In this document: positions 29,081-37,473 of the stretch, piece by piece | Position numbering within the stretch: the stretch's first letter is position 1 | Layout of the letters: each line of letters begins with the position of its first letter | Assembly: GCA_029779475.1 (NCBI GenBank) | Contig: JAKPAN010000234.1 | Coordinates: 1-52,913 of the forward strand | Source: Pseudomonadota bacterium | GTDB lineage: Bacteria > Pseudomonadota > Gammaproteobacteria > Xanthomonadales > Rhodanobacteraceae | Length of the DNA stretch: 52,913 nt | Direction of reading: 5' to 3' | Position numbers and translations under genes: made by a program | The notes under the pieces: generated by a model | The model's database searches: none | The model's input: only the letters and a program-made list of their open reading frames with translations | Told to the model about the DNA's origin: nothing

Positions 29081-29515
29081 TTATTTCTCCGCACGCATCG
29101 CCGCGATGCACTTGAGCTCGATCGCGATCGGAGTCGGCAGCGCGGTGATGCCCAGCGTGGTGCGGCAGGGCGCGCTCGACGCATCCGGAAAGTGTTCGGC
29201 GTAGATGCGGTTGTAGGCGGGGAAGTCGCGCGCCATGTCGGTGAGGAACACGGTCACGTCGGCGAGATCTTCCCAGCGCGCGCCGCTGGCTTCGAGCACG
29301 GCGCGCACGTTGGCGAAGACCTGACGGCATTGCGCCTCGATGTCGTAGGCGACGAGACGCCCACCGGCGTCGTGGACGTTGCCGGGAATTTCGTTCGTGC
29401 CCGGCGTGCGCGGGCCGACGCCGGACAGGAACAGCAGGTCGCCGACGCGGCGCGCGTGCGGGTAACGCCCGACCGGCGCGGGCGCGTTCTTGGTTTCGAT
29501 CGACGGCATCGACAA
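29081..29515 (-). CDS. RidA-family protein, probably 2-aminomuconate deaminase
   Basis: 144 residues of the YjgF/YER057c/UK114 (RidA) fold: [40 protein letters not shown] and a Cys/Arg pair in [11 protein letters not shown]. In Pseudomonas fluorescens the kynurenine-pathway enzyme NbaF, which deaminates 2-aminomuconate to 4-oxalocrotonate, belongs to this family. The location between the dioxygenase and the aminomuconate-semialdehyde dehydrogenase supports that role over general imine hydrolysis. It starts only four bases after the stop of the secreted-protein gene upstream, so the two are probably co-transcribed. Confidence 0.82.
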   Translation of the reverse strand: MSMPSIETKNAPAPVGRYPHARRVGDLLFLSGVGPRTPGTNEIPGNVHDAGGRLVAYDIEAQCRQVFANVRAVLEASGARWEDLADVTVFLTDMARDFPAYNRIYAEHFPDASSAPCRTTLGITALPTPIAIELKCIAAMRAEK

Positions 29516-29519
29516 GCCT

Positions 29520-30881
29520 TCAGGAACCGGAGACGTTGATCGTATCCGTTTGCGTGCGGTTGCTGCCGTCGTGCGCGCTCAGTTTGTAGCGGCCCGGTCG
29601 CAGGTAGAGCACGTTGAAGTCGCTGGCCTTGTCGCTCGGCCGCATGCCGGCAGTCAGCAGGATGCGGTCGGCGGGGATCGCGTCGTCGCCTTCGTTCTCG
29701 TAGCGCGCTTCGAGGAGGCAGGGGAAATGCTTGGCGCAGAGGTCGGCGCTGATCTGGTATGGCTTGCGCAATCCGGCGAGATCGAGCCAGGTCGGGCGTC
29801 CACGGAACAACGTGTCCGGCGGGAAGAACACGCTCACGTCGTACCAGCCGGGCTTGAGCGACCACGGCTTGCCGTCCTTGCCGACATAGACGACGGGCGC
29901 CTGCGGATGCTTTTCCGGATTGAACAACGCGCGGTAGTACGGATGGTCGTGCTCGGCGACGTCGTGTTCGATGAGCATGGTCTGCTCGACCGACAACGGT
30001 TCGATGCCGCTGGCCTTGCGGAAGTAGTACGCCATCGCCTTGCCGTCGAGGTATTTGCCGTCCTTCTGCGTATGCGCGTAACCGGCGTTGACGACGAGGC
30101 GCGCCTTCGGGTCGCGCTTGAACACCTGTTCGTAGAGCGTCCTGGCCTGTTCGCGTTCGCGTGCATCGCCTTCGGCGTTGCCGCTGGCGTCGTAGGCGAC
30201 GACGGTGAAGCCGAGCTTGAGCGCGGTGCGGATCATTTCCGCGTAAATCGGTTCCTCGACATAGAAACCGCTTTCGCTGGTCGGATAGCCGCGTTTTTGC
30301 AGGTCCTTGTCGGTGTCGTAGAGCGTTTCCGCGGCGAAATGGTCGTAGCCGTCCTCGCGCAGGCGCTTGAGCAGTTCGACCGTGACCGAACGCGTCACCG
30401 CGACGTTGTGCGCCTCGTTGAAGAACACGGCCTGGCGGCCGTGCGCGAGTTCGACGATCGCGTCGAGCGCCGGGCGCTGCTCGAAATGCGCGTCGGCGAG
30501 CGGCGACGGCGCGTCGTTCTTCTCGGGCAACTGGCGGATCGAATACAGGCGCCGCGCGCCGGCGTAGTCGCCGATGTAGGTCTGGTACCACGACAGGTAC
30601 TGGCTGAAGATGATGCGGAACGGCGCGGTCGGATCGGCGTCGTAGGCGTTCGACATGATCTGGTATTGGCCGAGCATGCCGGGCAGCTTCTGCGCGCGCG
30701 TGAAGATCGTCTCGGACTTGTCGAAGGCCTGCTTCTGCATCAGCTTCCACTGTGCCGGCGACACCTTCGGCACGGCGACTTCGGGGCTGGCGAAGGCGCT
30801 GCCGCCTATGCACAGCGCCGACAGCAGCAGCGCGCGGCGAATCAGGTTGCGATGACGCGGGACGTGGCGATGGATCGGCAT
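29520..30881 (-). CDS. Secreted EreA/ChaN-like protein of unknown function
   Basis: 453 residues from the ATG at 30881, chosen because GGGGA precedes it and it opens a signal peptide (hydrophobic ALLLSALCIGG, probable cleavage after SAFA). The mature protein has FFNEAHN near residue 170, FAAETLYDTDKDL, VVAYDASGNAEGD and VVNAGYAHTQKDG, a layout like erythromycin-esterase/ChaN-fold proteins with a conserved Glu-His pair and a later His. The last 130 residues form a second, beta-rich part (WYDVSVFFPPDTLF). I assign the fold tentatively and no substrate. It is embedded among kynurenine genes, just before the RidA-type gene. Confidence 0.7.
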   Translation of the reverse strand: MPIHRHVPRHRNLIRRALLLSALCIGGSAFASPEVAVPKVSPAQWKLMQKQAFDKSETIFTRAQKLPGMLGQYQIMSNAYDADPTAPFRIIFSQYLSWYQTYIGDYAGARRLYSIRQLPEKNDAPSPLADAHFEQRPALDAIVELAHGRQAVFFNEAHNVAVTRSVTVELLKRLREDGYDHFAAETLYDTDKDLQKRGYPTSESGFYVEEPIYAEMIRTALKLGFTVVAYDASGNAEGDAREREQARTLYEQVFKRDPKARLVVNAGYAHTQKDGKYLDGKAMAYYFRKASGIEPLSVEQTMLIEHDVAEHDHPYYRALFNPEKHPQAPVVYVGKDGKPWSLKPGWYDVSVFFPPDTLFRGRPTWLDLAGLRKPYQISADLCAKHFPCLLEARYENEGDDAIPADRILLTAGMRPSDKASDFNVLYLRPGRYKLSAHDGSNRTQTDTINVSGS

Positions 30882-31048
30882 GGCTTTCCCCGGCAGGCGT
30901 TCGACGATGGATGAGACGGGTGTCGTCGGACTTTCGTTGCAGCCGATGCTACGCCCGAGGCGCGCGTGCGCGGAAGTGCGGAAAGTGCCTGCTTTGCGCG
31001 GCAAAGTGACGGATTTTGCGCGCTGCGGGTTGGCGCGGTTCTACGCGT

Positions 31049-31708
31049 TCAGGTGCGCGTATCGGCGAGGATGCGCTCGTACGCGCTCGCGCGCGCGGCC
31101 ACGAGCGCGTCGGGCCCGGACACGTGCATGCGCAGGTCGCGCACGCGGCCGTCGCCGAGGCTGTAGATCCAGCCGTGCACGATCAGGTTCTGGCCGCGAT
31201 CCCACGCGTCGCGCACGACGGTGGTCTGGCAGACGTTGACGACCTGCTCGATGACGTTGAGTTCGCACAGGCGATCGTGGCGCGCACCGAGCGTGGCCAG
31301 CGCGCCGAGCGCATCGGCGTGCTTGTGCTTGACGTCGTCGACGTGGCGCAGCCAGTTGTCGACGAGGCCGAGACGCCGTTCCTCGAGCACCGCGAGCACG
31401 CCGCCGCAGCCGTAATGGCCGACGACGAGAATGTGCTCGACCTTGAGCACGTCGACCGCGAACTGGATCGTCGACAGCGCGTTGAGGTCGGTGTGCACGA
31501 CGACGTTGGCGACGTTGCGATGCACGAACACCTCGCCCGGCGCCATGTCGATGATCTGGTTGGCCGGCACGCGCGAGTCGGAGCAGCCGATCCACAAATA
31601 CTTCGGTGCCTGCTGTTCGGAAAGCCGTTTGAAGAATGCCGGGTCGCTCGCGCGCATGCCCTCCGACCACTGGCGGTTGCGTTCGAGAAGGTCGCGCAGG
31701 TCGGGCAT
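31049..31708 (-). CDS. can: Beta-class carbonic anhydrase
   Basis: 219 residues. It interconverts CO2 and bicarbonate. The zinc ligands C42, H98 and C101 and the dyad D44/R46 are at the same residue numbers as in E. coli Can: CSDSRVPANQ and VVGHYGCGGV. FVHRNVANVV and the C-terminal GWIYSLGDGRVRDL are also typical. The ATG lies five bases after the stop of the aldehyde dehydrogenase gene, so it is in the same operon. The upstream kynurenine-pathway step missing from this window (ACMS decarboxylase) releases CO2, which may or may not explain the association. Confidence 0.94.
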   Translation of the reverse strand: MPDLRDLLERNRQWSEGMRASDPAFFKRLSEQQAPKYLWIGCSDSRVPANQIIDMAPGEVFVHRNVANVVVHTDLNALSTIQFAVDVLKVEHILVVGHYGCGGVLAVLEERRLGLVDNWLRHVDDVKHKHADALGALATLGARHDRLCELNVIEQVVNVCQTTVVRDAWDRGQNLIVHGWIYSLGDGRVRDLRMHVSGPDALVAARASAYERILADTRT

Positions 31709-31713
31709 GGCAG

Positions 31714-33189
31714 TCAGCTCAGGCGAAGACAGACGTTCTTGGGTTCGGTGAAGAAGCGCAGCGCCTCGACGCCCCCTTCGCGGCCGACGCCGGAGTGCTT
31801 GACGCCGCCGAACGGCGTGCGCAAGTCGCGCAGCAGCCAGCAGTTGATCCAGACGATGCCGAATTCGAGCGCGGCGGCGCAACGATGCGCGCGGTCGAGG
31901 TCGCGCGTCCACAGCGAAGCGGCGAGGCCGTAGCCGGTACCGTTGGCGAGCGCGAGCGCGTCGGCTTCGTCGTCGAACGGGATCAGCGTGACGACCGGAC
32001 CGAAGATTTCTTCCTGATTCGTCTCGCTCGCGTTGGACAAGCCTTCGATCACCGTCGGCGCGACGAACCAGCCGTTCGCGCAGCGGCCTTCGAGCTGCAC
32101 GGGCGTGCCGCCGCAAAGCACGCGGCCGCCTTCGGCGCGCGCGCGTTCGATGCAGGCGACGACCTTGTCGTAGTGCGCCTTGGAGACGAGCGCGCCGAGG
32201 TCGCTCGTCGCCTCGCGCGGATCGCCCACGCGCAGCGCGCGCACGCGTTCGAGGTAGCGCGTCTTGAACGTCTCGTAGATCGAGCGCTCGACGAGCAGGC
32301 GCGAACCGCACAGGCAGATTTCGCCCTGGTTGGCGAAACCGGAGCGCACGATCGTGTCGAGATTCGCGTCGGACAGGTCGGCGTCGGCGAACACGATCGC
32401 CGGATTCTTGCCGCCGAGTTCGAGCGACAATTTCTTGAAGCGCGGCGCGGCGGACGCGGCGATCGCCGCGCCCGTGCGCGTGCTGCCGGTAAACGAAATC
32501 GCCTTCACGCGCGCGTGCTCGACGAGCGCCTGGCCGACGCCGGCGCCCGAACCCTGCACGATGTTGAGCACGCCGTGCGGAAAGCCCGCTTCGATCGCGA
32601 GTTCGCCGAGCCGCGCCGCGGTGCAGGGCGTGACTTCCGACGGCTTGGCGACGACCGCGTTGCCGGCGGCGAGCGCGGGCGCGATCTTCCACGTGAACAG
32701 ATACAGCGGCAGGTTCCACGGCGAGATGCAGGCGACCACGCCGAGCGGCTGGCGCAAGGTGTAGTTGAGCGCGCGGCCGTCCATCGCATGCGCTTCGCTC
32801 GCCCACTGCGTGATCGCCGCGGCGAAGAAACGCAGGTTCGCGACCGCGCGCGGGATGTCGAGCGTCCGCGCCAAGGCGACGGGTTTTCCGCTGTCGCGCG
32901 ATTCGAGTTGCGCGAACGCTTCGAGATCGGCTTCGACGAGGTCGGCGAGGCGCGAGATCAGCCGCGCGCGTTCCTCGGCGGGTGTGGCCGCCCACATCGG
33001 CGCAGCGTGGCTCGCCGCGCAGACCGCGGCTTCGACGTCGCTCGCGCCCGAGTCCGGACAGCGCGCGAACACCGCGCCGGTCGCGGGTTCGAACACGTCG
33101 AGATAGCGGCCTTCGCGCGGTGCCTGCAAGCGGCCATCGATGAGATTGGCGAGCGTCGCCGTTGTGTCGGGCGAAGCGCGCGTCGTCAT
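31714..33189 (-). CDS. amnC: 2-aminomuconate-6-semialdehyde dehydrogenase (ALDH8-type)
   Basis: 491 residues. It oxidises 2-aminomuconate 6-semialdehyde to 2-aminomuconate with NAD+. Family residues are visible: N159 in ISPWNLPLY, K182 in AKPSEVT, general base E257 in LELGGKN and catalytic C292 in NQGEICLCGSR. The end WLLRDLRTPFGGVKHSGVGR is characteristic of the amino- and hydroxymuconate-semialdehyde group. A hydroxymuconic semialdehyde dehydrogenase is the main alternative, but the nearby dioxygenase and RidA-type gene favour kynurenine. Its ATG overlaps the trhO stop by four bases (ATGA). Confidence 0.87.
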   Translation of the reverse strand: MTTRASPDTTATLANLIDGRLQAPREGRYLDVFEPATGAVFARCPDSGASDVEAAVCAASHAAPMWAATPAEERARLISRLADLVEADLEAFAQLESRDSGKPVALARTLDIPRAVANLRFFAAAITQWASEAHAMDGRALNYTLRQPLGVVACISPWNLPLYLFTWKIAPALAAGNAVVAKPSEVTPCTAARLGELAIEAGFPHGVLNIVQGSGAGVGQALVEHARVKAISFTGSTRTGAAIAASAAPRFKKLSLELGGKNPAIVFADADLSDANLDTIVRSGFANQGEICLCGSRLLVERSIYETFKTRYLERVRALRVGDPREATSDLGALVSKAHYDKVVACIERARAEGGRVLCGGTPVQLEGRCANGWFVAPTVIEGLSNASETNQEEIFGPVVTLIPFDDEADALALANGTGYGLAASLWTRDLDRAHRCAAALEFGIVWINCWLLRDLRTPFGGVKHSGVGREGGVEALRFFTEPKNVCLRLS

Positions 33190-33917
33190 GCAGACACCGG
33201 GCGCAGCGCGGCGTCGAGCGCGACGCGTTCGTCAAACACGAAGCATGCGCCGTCGTAGCCGAAACCGCCGACCTGTTCGAAGTAGCCGAGGATGCCGCCG
33301 TCGAGTTGCCAGACGTGGTCGAACCCGTTGGCCTGCATCCACAGCGCGGCTTTTTCGCAGCGGACGCCGCCGGTGCAGTAGCTGACGATCGCGGCGCCAT
33401 CGAGCGAATCGCGCACCGATTCCATTGCTGCGGGCAGGTCGGTGAAACGATCGATCGGCAACGTCGCTGCGCCGGCGAAAGCGCCGTGTTCGATTTCGCA
33501 GCGGTTGCGCGTGTCGAGCAGCACGACGCGGCGGCCATCGTCGTCGCGGCCTTGTTCGAGCCAGCGCGCGAGCGTCGCGGGCGCGAGTGCCGGCGCGCGC
33601 CCGGCGAGCGGCGAGGCATCGTCCTGGCGGAACGCGATGATTTCGTTCTTGCGTTTGACCTTGAAGCGCGCGAACGGCTGCGTTTCGCTCCAGCTGCGCT
33701 TGACGATGATGCCGGCGAAACGCGCGTCGCCGCGCAGCGCGTCGAGGAACGCCTCGACTTCCGCTTCCACGCCGGCAAGGAACAGGTTCACGCCTTCCGG
33801 CGCGACGAGGATCGTGCCGCGCAAAGCGGTGCCCGTAGCGCGTTCGCGCAGCTTCGCCGCAAGCGCGTCGGCGTCGTCGACCGGAACGAAATGATAGGCG
33901 GCGATGTTGAGGATCAT
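33186..33917 (-). CDS. trhO: Rhodanese-like tRNA uridine(34) hydroxylase
   Basis: 243 residues. The N-terminal acylphosphatase-like part (MILNIAAYHFVPVDDADAL) and APEGVNLFLAG precede a rhodanese domain with the active loop YCTGGVRCEKAALWM. TrhO (YceA family) makes 5-hydroxyuridine at tRNA position 34 using O2. It is shorter than E. coli TrhO (about 350) but resembles family members without the C-terminal extension. It is the first gene of the group that includes the aminomuconate dehydrogenase, coupled by an ATGA overlap. Its ATG lies six bases after a TACAAT element, hinting at a leaderless mRNA. Confidence 0.9.
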   Translation of the reverse strand: MILNIAAYHFVPVDDADALAAKLRERATGTALRGTILVAPEGVNLFLAGVEAEVEAFLDALRGDARFAGIIVKRSWSETQPFARFKVKRKNEIIAFRQDDASPLAGRAPALAPATLARWLEQGRDDDGRRVVLLDTRNRCEIEHGAFAGAATLPIDRFTDLPAAMESVRDSLDGAAIVSYCTGGVRCEKAALWMQANGFDHVWQLDGGILGYFEQVGGFGYDGACFVFDERVALDAALRPVSA

Positions 33918-33923
33918 CGGCGG

Positions 33924-33929
33924 ATTGTA
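33924..33929 (-). promoter_or_regulatory. -10 element close to the trhO start codon
   Basis: TACAAT on the minus strand (5 of 6 to consensus) is followed by CCGCCG and then the trhO ATG, so transcription would begin at or next to the start codon. No Shine-Dalgarno sequence is present. I find no convincing -35 element 16-18 bases upstream. Confidence 0.45.
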
Positions 33930-34086
33930 GCGCGCGGATTCTGGATGGCCTTTCGACGGCTTGCCATGCGAGGCGGAGTTTCCCGAGACGTGCGGCTGCA
34001 GATGCCCGCTTCCGGACGATCCGGCGGCGCTGCCTGACTCGCTGACAAGGCGTCCCGATCGCGGCGATCGCGGACGATCGCAAACA

Positions 34087-34875
34087 TCACAACGACTGCG
34101 TACGCCCGCCGTCGACCGGCACATTGACGCCGTTGACATACGCCGCCGCGGGCGAGGCAAGGAATGCGATCACTGCCGCGATTTCCGAGGCTTTCGCGAA
34201 TCGTCCGGCTGGCACGCTGGCGAGCATCGCCGATTCGATCTCGGCCGCGCTCTTGCCGGTCGCGCGGGTGCGTTCGGCGAGGATCTGGTCGAGGCGTTGC
34301 GTCTGCGTGTAGCCGGGCAGCACGTTGTTGACGGTGATGCCGAAGCCGCCGAGTTCGCCGGCGAGCGTCTTCGCCCAGCTCGCCGTCGCGCCGCGGATCG
34401 TGTTGGAGACGCCGAGGTTCTTGATCGGCTCTTTCACGGACGTCGAAATCACGTTGACGATGCGGCCGTAGCCGGACGCCTTCATGCCCGGCAGCAGCGC
34501 CTGCACGAGCGTCTGCGCGGCGATGACGTGCTGCTCGAACGCGCGGCGGAATTCGTCCGGCGCGGCCGTGTTCGCGGGACCGCCGGGCGGCCCGCCGGTG
34601 TTGTTGACGAGGATCTGCACGGCGCGCGCGTTCGCGGTCGCCTCGACCTTGGCACGCAGCGTGTCGGCGTCGCCCATGTCGGCGGCGATCGTCGCGTGCG
34701 ATTGCGCGGGATGGATCTGCGGGAGTTTCTGCAGCGCTTCGTCGAGCGCCTCGCGCGAACGCGCGAGCAGGGTCACGTCCGCACCGAGCTGGGCGAGTTC
34801 GACCGCCGCGGCGAAGCCGATGCCTTGCGAGCCGCCGCAGACGAGCGCGTGTTTGCCGGTGAGATCGAGATTCAT
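34087..34875 (-). CDS. Atypical short-chain dehydrogenase/reductase family protein
   Basis: 262 residues with a normal SDR nucleotide-binding motif (VCGGSQGIGFA, residues 12-22) and C-terminus (VNGVNVPVDGGRTQSL). The usual NNAG is NNTGG, followed by PPGGP, and the catalytic YxxxK is missing: in the aligned place the sequence is GVSNTIRGATASWAKTLAGE, with Ser or Asn for Tyr and Arg for Lys. IVNVISTSV keeps a Ser. It may use a different mechanism or may bind without reducing. The substrate is unknown. It lies 46 bases after the small acidic gene, in line with asnS, and 169 bases before trhO, so it probably belongs to the asnS transcript rather than the kynurenine group. Confidence 0.8.
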   Translation of the reverse strand: MNLDLTGKHALVCGGSQGIGFAAAVELAQLGADVTLLARSREALDEALQKLPQIHPAQSHATIAADMGDADTLRAKVEATANARAVQILVNNTGGPPGGPANTAAPDEFRRAFEQHVIAAQTLVQALLPGMKASGYGRIVNVISTSVKEPIKNLGVSNTIRGATASWAKTLAGELGGFGITVNNVLPGYTQTQRLDQILAERTRATGKSAAEIESAMLASVPAGRFAKASEIAAVIAFLASPAAAYVNGVNVPVDGGRTQSL

Positions 34876-34921
34876 GGCGAGGCGTTCCGGGGTTGGCGAA
34901 AAGAGTCCGCAGGGCGCGCGA

Positions 34922-35227
34922 TCAATGCCGCGACGGCAGCTTGCGCACCATCTGCGGCAGCAGGTCTTCGTCGTCCTCGGCGCGCGGCGGTTCGATTTCT
35001 TCGAGATCGAAGCCGAGCACGGCCGCGTCGTCCTCGTCGATGCCGTCGAAAGCGCGGAATTCGGCGTCGAGCAGGGCCATGCGGGCGGCGGTTTCGTCGT
35101 CGTAGCGCAAGGTGCCGCCATCGCTGTCGAAGACTTCGGCGAGGCCGTCGTCGAGCACGCTCAGGCGCGCCCAGATCAGCGTGTCGCCGACGACGGCGAG
35201 CCACCATTGGACGTCGTTGCCGCTCAT
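34922..35227 (-). CDS. Small acidic protein, unknown
   Basis: 101 residues, strongly acidic in the C-terminal half (DGIDEDDAAVLGFDLEEIEP and AEDDEDLLPQMV) with a Trp pair near the start (VQWWLAVVGDTLIWARL). It has no signal peptide or membrane helix. The ATG overlaps the stop of the upstream membrane-protein gene by four bases (ATGA), which fixes the start and suggests that the two act together. No family is recognised. Confidence 0.75.
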   Translation of the reverse strand: MSGNDVQWWLAVVGDTLIWARLSVLDDGLAEVFDSDGGTLRYDDETAARMALLDAEFRAFDGIDEDDAAVLGFDLEEIEPPRAEDDEDLLPQMVRKLPSRH

Positions 35228-35547
35228 GGGGAGGCTCCGGTCAGCGAAAGCAGCTTGGCGGCGGTCGCCATGATCGCGCCGACGACGATCGCCCACGCGC
35301 CGATCGAGCCGGGCAGGGCGAGCGCGTCGAGCGTGCGGTCGCGCAAGGAACGCCAGCGCGCGGCGAGGAACCAGCCGACGATGCGCGGCGTGAACGGCAT
35401 GCCGCCGAGGCGTTCGCGCTCCGCGGCGTGGCGGTCGCGCAGCGTCACGCTGACCAGTGCCCAGGTGATGATGTACGTGGTCAAGCCGGCGACGACGAAA
35501 CCGAGGCCGCCGATGAAGATGAACTGGTGCCAGGCCGAGGCGGACAT
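35224..35547 (-). CDS. Small two-helix membrane protein, unknown
   Basis: 107 residues. Two hydrophobic segments (about 7-33 and 81-101) flank a basic loop (LRDRHAAERERLGGMPFTP and RWRSLRDRT). It begins six bases after the asnS stop and is coupled by ATGA to the small acidic gene. The basic loop and its acidic partner could pair by charge; this is only an inference. Confidence 0.75.
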   Translation of the reverse strand: MSASAWHQFIFIGGLGFVVAGLTTYIITWALVSVTLRDRHAAERERLGGMPFTPRIVGWFLAARWRSLRDRTLDALALPGSIGAWAIVVGAIMATAAKLLSLTGASP

Positions 35548-35553
35548 CGTGGA

Positions 35554-36981
35554 CTAAAACTCGGCCGAGCCCGGCACGCGCGGATACGGAATCGCGTCGC
35601 GGATGTTGGCGAGGCCGCAGACGTAGACGACGAGTCGTTCGAAGCCGAGTCCGAAGCCCGCGTGCGGCACCGTGCCGTAGCGGCGGAAATCGCGGTACCA
35701 GGCATACATCTTCGGATCGAGGCCGAACTGCGCGATGCGCTGGTCGAGGATGTCGAGGCGCTCCTCGCGCTGCGAGCCGCCGATGATCTCGCCGATGCCA
35801 GGCGCGAGCACGTCCATCGCGGCGACGGTGCGGCCGTCGTCGTTGAGGCGCATGTAGAACGACTTGATCTTTTCCGGATAGTTGGTGACAACGACCGGGC
35901 CACCGACGTGTTCCTCGGTGAGGAAGCGTTCGTGCTCGGTTTGCAGGTCGGCACCCCATTCGACGGCGTAGTCGAACTTCTTGCCGGATTTCTTGAGGAT
36001 GTCGACGGCGTCCGTGTAGTCGATGCGCGCGAACGGCTTGGCGATGAGCGCCTCGATGCGCGAGATCGCAGTCTTCTCGACGCGTTCGGCGAAGAACGCC
36101 ATGTCGTCCGGACGCTCGGCGAGCACGCGGCGGAACACGTATTTGAGGAAATCCTCGGCGATGCGTGCGTCCTCATCGAGGTCGGCGAACGCGATTTCCG
36201 GTTCGACCATCCAGAATTCGGCGAGGTGGCGCGTGGTGTGCGACTTCTCGGCGCGGAACGTCGGGCCGAACGTGTAGACCTTGCTCAGTGCGAGGCAGTA
36301 GGCCTCGACGTTGAGCTGGCCGGAGACGGTGAGGAACGCCTCCTTGCCGAAGAAATCCTGCTTGAAGTCGATCGCGCCGGTCTTGTCCACGCGCGGCAGG
36401 TTCATGAGGTCGAGCGTGGAGACGCGGAACATTTCGCCCGCGCCTTCGGTGTCCGACGTCGTGATGATCGGCGTGTTGACCCAGAAATAGCCCTGCTCGT
36501 TGAAGTACGAGTGGATCGCGTTGGCGATCGTGTGGCGCACGCGGCTGATCGCGCCGAACAGGTTCGTGCGCGGGCGCAGGTGCGCGACTTCGCGCAGAAA
36601 TTCCGGCGAGTGCGGCTTGGGCTGGATCGGATAGGTTTCCGGATCGTCGATCCAGCCGGCGACTTCGATGCGGCTGGCCTGCAATTCGAACGATTGGCCC
36701 TTGCCTTGCGAGGCGACGAGTTCGCCGGTGGCGACGATCGCGCAGCCGCTGCTCAGGTGCAGGATTTCGCTGTCGTAGTTGGCCAGCGTATTCGGTGCGA
36801 CGACCTGGATCGCGTCGAAGCACGAGCCGTCGCTGAGATTGACGAAGGACAGGCCGGCCTTGGAGTCCCGCCGCGTGCGCACCCAGCCGCGCACCGTCAC
36901 CGTGCTGCCGGCGGCAATCGCGCCCGACAGCGCCCGCTTGACGTCCACCCCTGTTGCGCCAGATTCGCCGATCGCCGACAT
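35554..36981 (-). CDS. asnS: Asparaginyl-tRNA synthetase
   Basis: 475 residues. The N-terminal OB-fold anticodon domain ([20 protein letters not shown]) is followed by a class II catalytic domain, with [16 protein letters not shown], motif 2 near [20 protein letters not shown], and motif 3 [15 protein letters not shown]; the end is RVPGSAEF. It charges tRNA(Asn) directly, so the organism need not rely on GatCAB for Asn-tRNA. On the minus strand TATCAT (37045-37050) is a possible -10, giving a leader of roughly 55-60 bases. Three small genes follow on the same strand. Confidence 0.96.
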   Translation of the reverse strand: MSAIGESGATGVDVKRALSGAIAAGSTVTVRGWVRTRRDSKAGLSFVNLSDGSCFDAIQVVAPNTLANYDSEILHLSSGCAIVATGELVASQGKGQSFELQASRIEVAGWIDDPETYPIQPKPHSPEFLREVAHLRPRTNLFGAISRVRHTIANAIHSYFNEQGYFWVNTPIITTSDTEGAGEMFRVSTLDLMNLPRVDKTGAIDFKQDFFGKEAFLTVSGQLNVEAYCLALSKVYTFGPTFRAEKSHTTRHLAEFWMVEPEIAFADLDEDARIAEDFLKYVFRRVLAERPDDMAFFAERVEKTAISRIEALIAKPFARIDYTDAVDILKKSGKKFDYAVEWGADLQTEHERFLTEEHVGGPVVVTNYPEKIKSFYMRLNDDGRTVAAMDVLAPGIGEIIGGSQREERLDILDQRIAQFGLDPKMYAWYRDFRRYGTVPHAGFGLGFERLVVYVCGLANIRDAIPYPRVPGSAEF

Positions 36982-37129
36982 CGCTTGAAACTCCTGCGGG
37001 GCGCGCGCATTTGCAGTGTGCGCGCCGTTGAATGGGAACGCGCGATGATAGCGGAACTTGTGCGATCATCTTCGATCGCGAAGACTTTCAAGCGTGGTTC
37101 CCGCCGCGCTTTTCGAGAACCACGAACAC

Positions 37130-37465
37130 ATGGCCATCCAGATCACCGACGCCGCGCGCACGCGCATGCAGGACTTCCTCGCGAAGCAGCCGGGCGCGTA
37201 CGGCGTGCGTTTCGGCATCAAGCGCACGGGCTGCTCGGGCTTCGGCTACACGGTCGACCTCGCCGATGCGGCGGCCGAGAACGACGCCGTGTTCGAGCAG
37301 GACGGCCTGCGCCTCGTCGTCGACCGCAAGGCGCTGCCGTTCATCGACGGTACGCAGATCGATTTCCAGCGCCACGGCCTCAACGCGAGCTTCGTGTTCC
37401 GCAACCCGAATGCGACCGGCGAGTGCGGCTGCGGCGAGAGTTTCACCGTCGACGCGACGCATTGA
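37130..37465 (+). CDS. A-type iron-sulfur carrier protein (IscA/SufA/ErpA-like)
   Basis: 111 residues with the three canonical cysteines C35 (TGCSGFGY), C99 and C101 (CGCGESF). It receives or donates Fe-S clusters. It is an isolated gene here, without isc or suf neighbours, so the exact type cannot be fixed; IscA/SufA-like is most likely from QITDAARTRMQDFLAKQPGA. It is divergent from asnS with a 148-base gap. The frame is open upstream, but the ATG at 37130 gives the family N-terminus (MAIQITDAA). Confidence 0.88.
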   Translation: MAIQITDAARTRMQDFLAKQPGAYGVRFGIKRTGCSGFGYTVDLADAAAENDAVFEQDGLRLVVDRKALPFIDGTQIDFQRHGLNASFVFRNPNATGECGCGESFTVDATH

Positions 37466-37473
37466 AGCCGGCC

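Noticed and set aside
34087-34875. Annotation of the SDR gene as the fatty-acid enzyme FabG
   Set aside because: The catalytic Tyr and Lys are absent and no other fatty-acid genes are adjacent.
33961-37473. Long plus-strand frame leading into the membrane protein at 37474
   Set aside because: It is antisense to the SDR and asnS genes and has shadow composition. The real gene begins at 37474.
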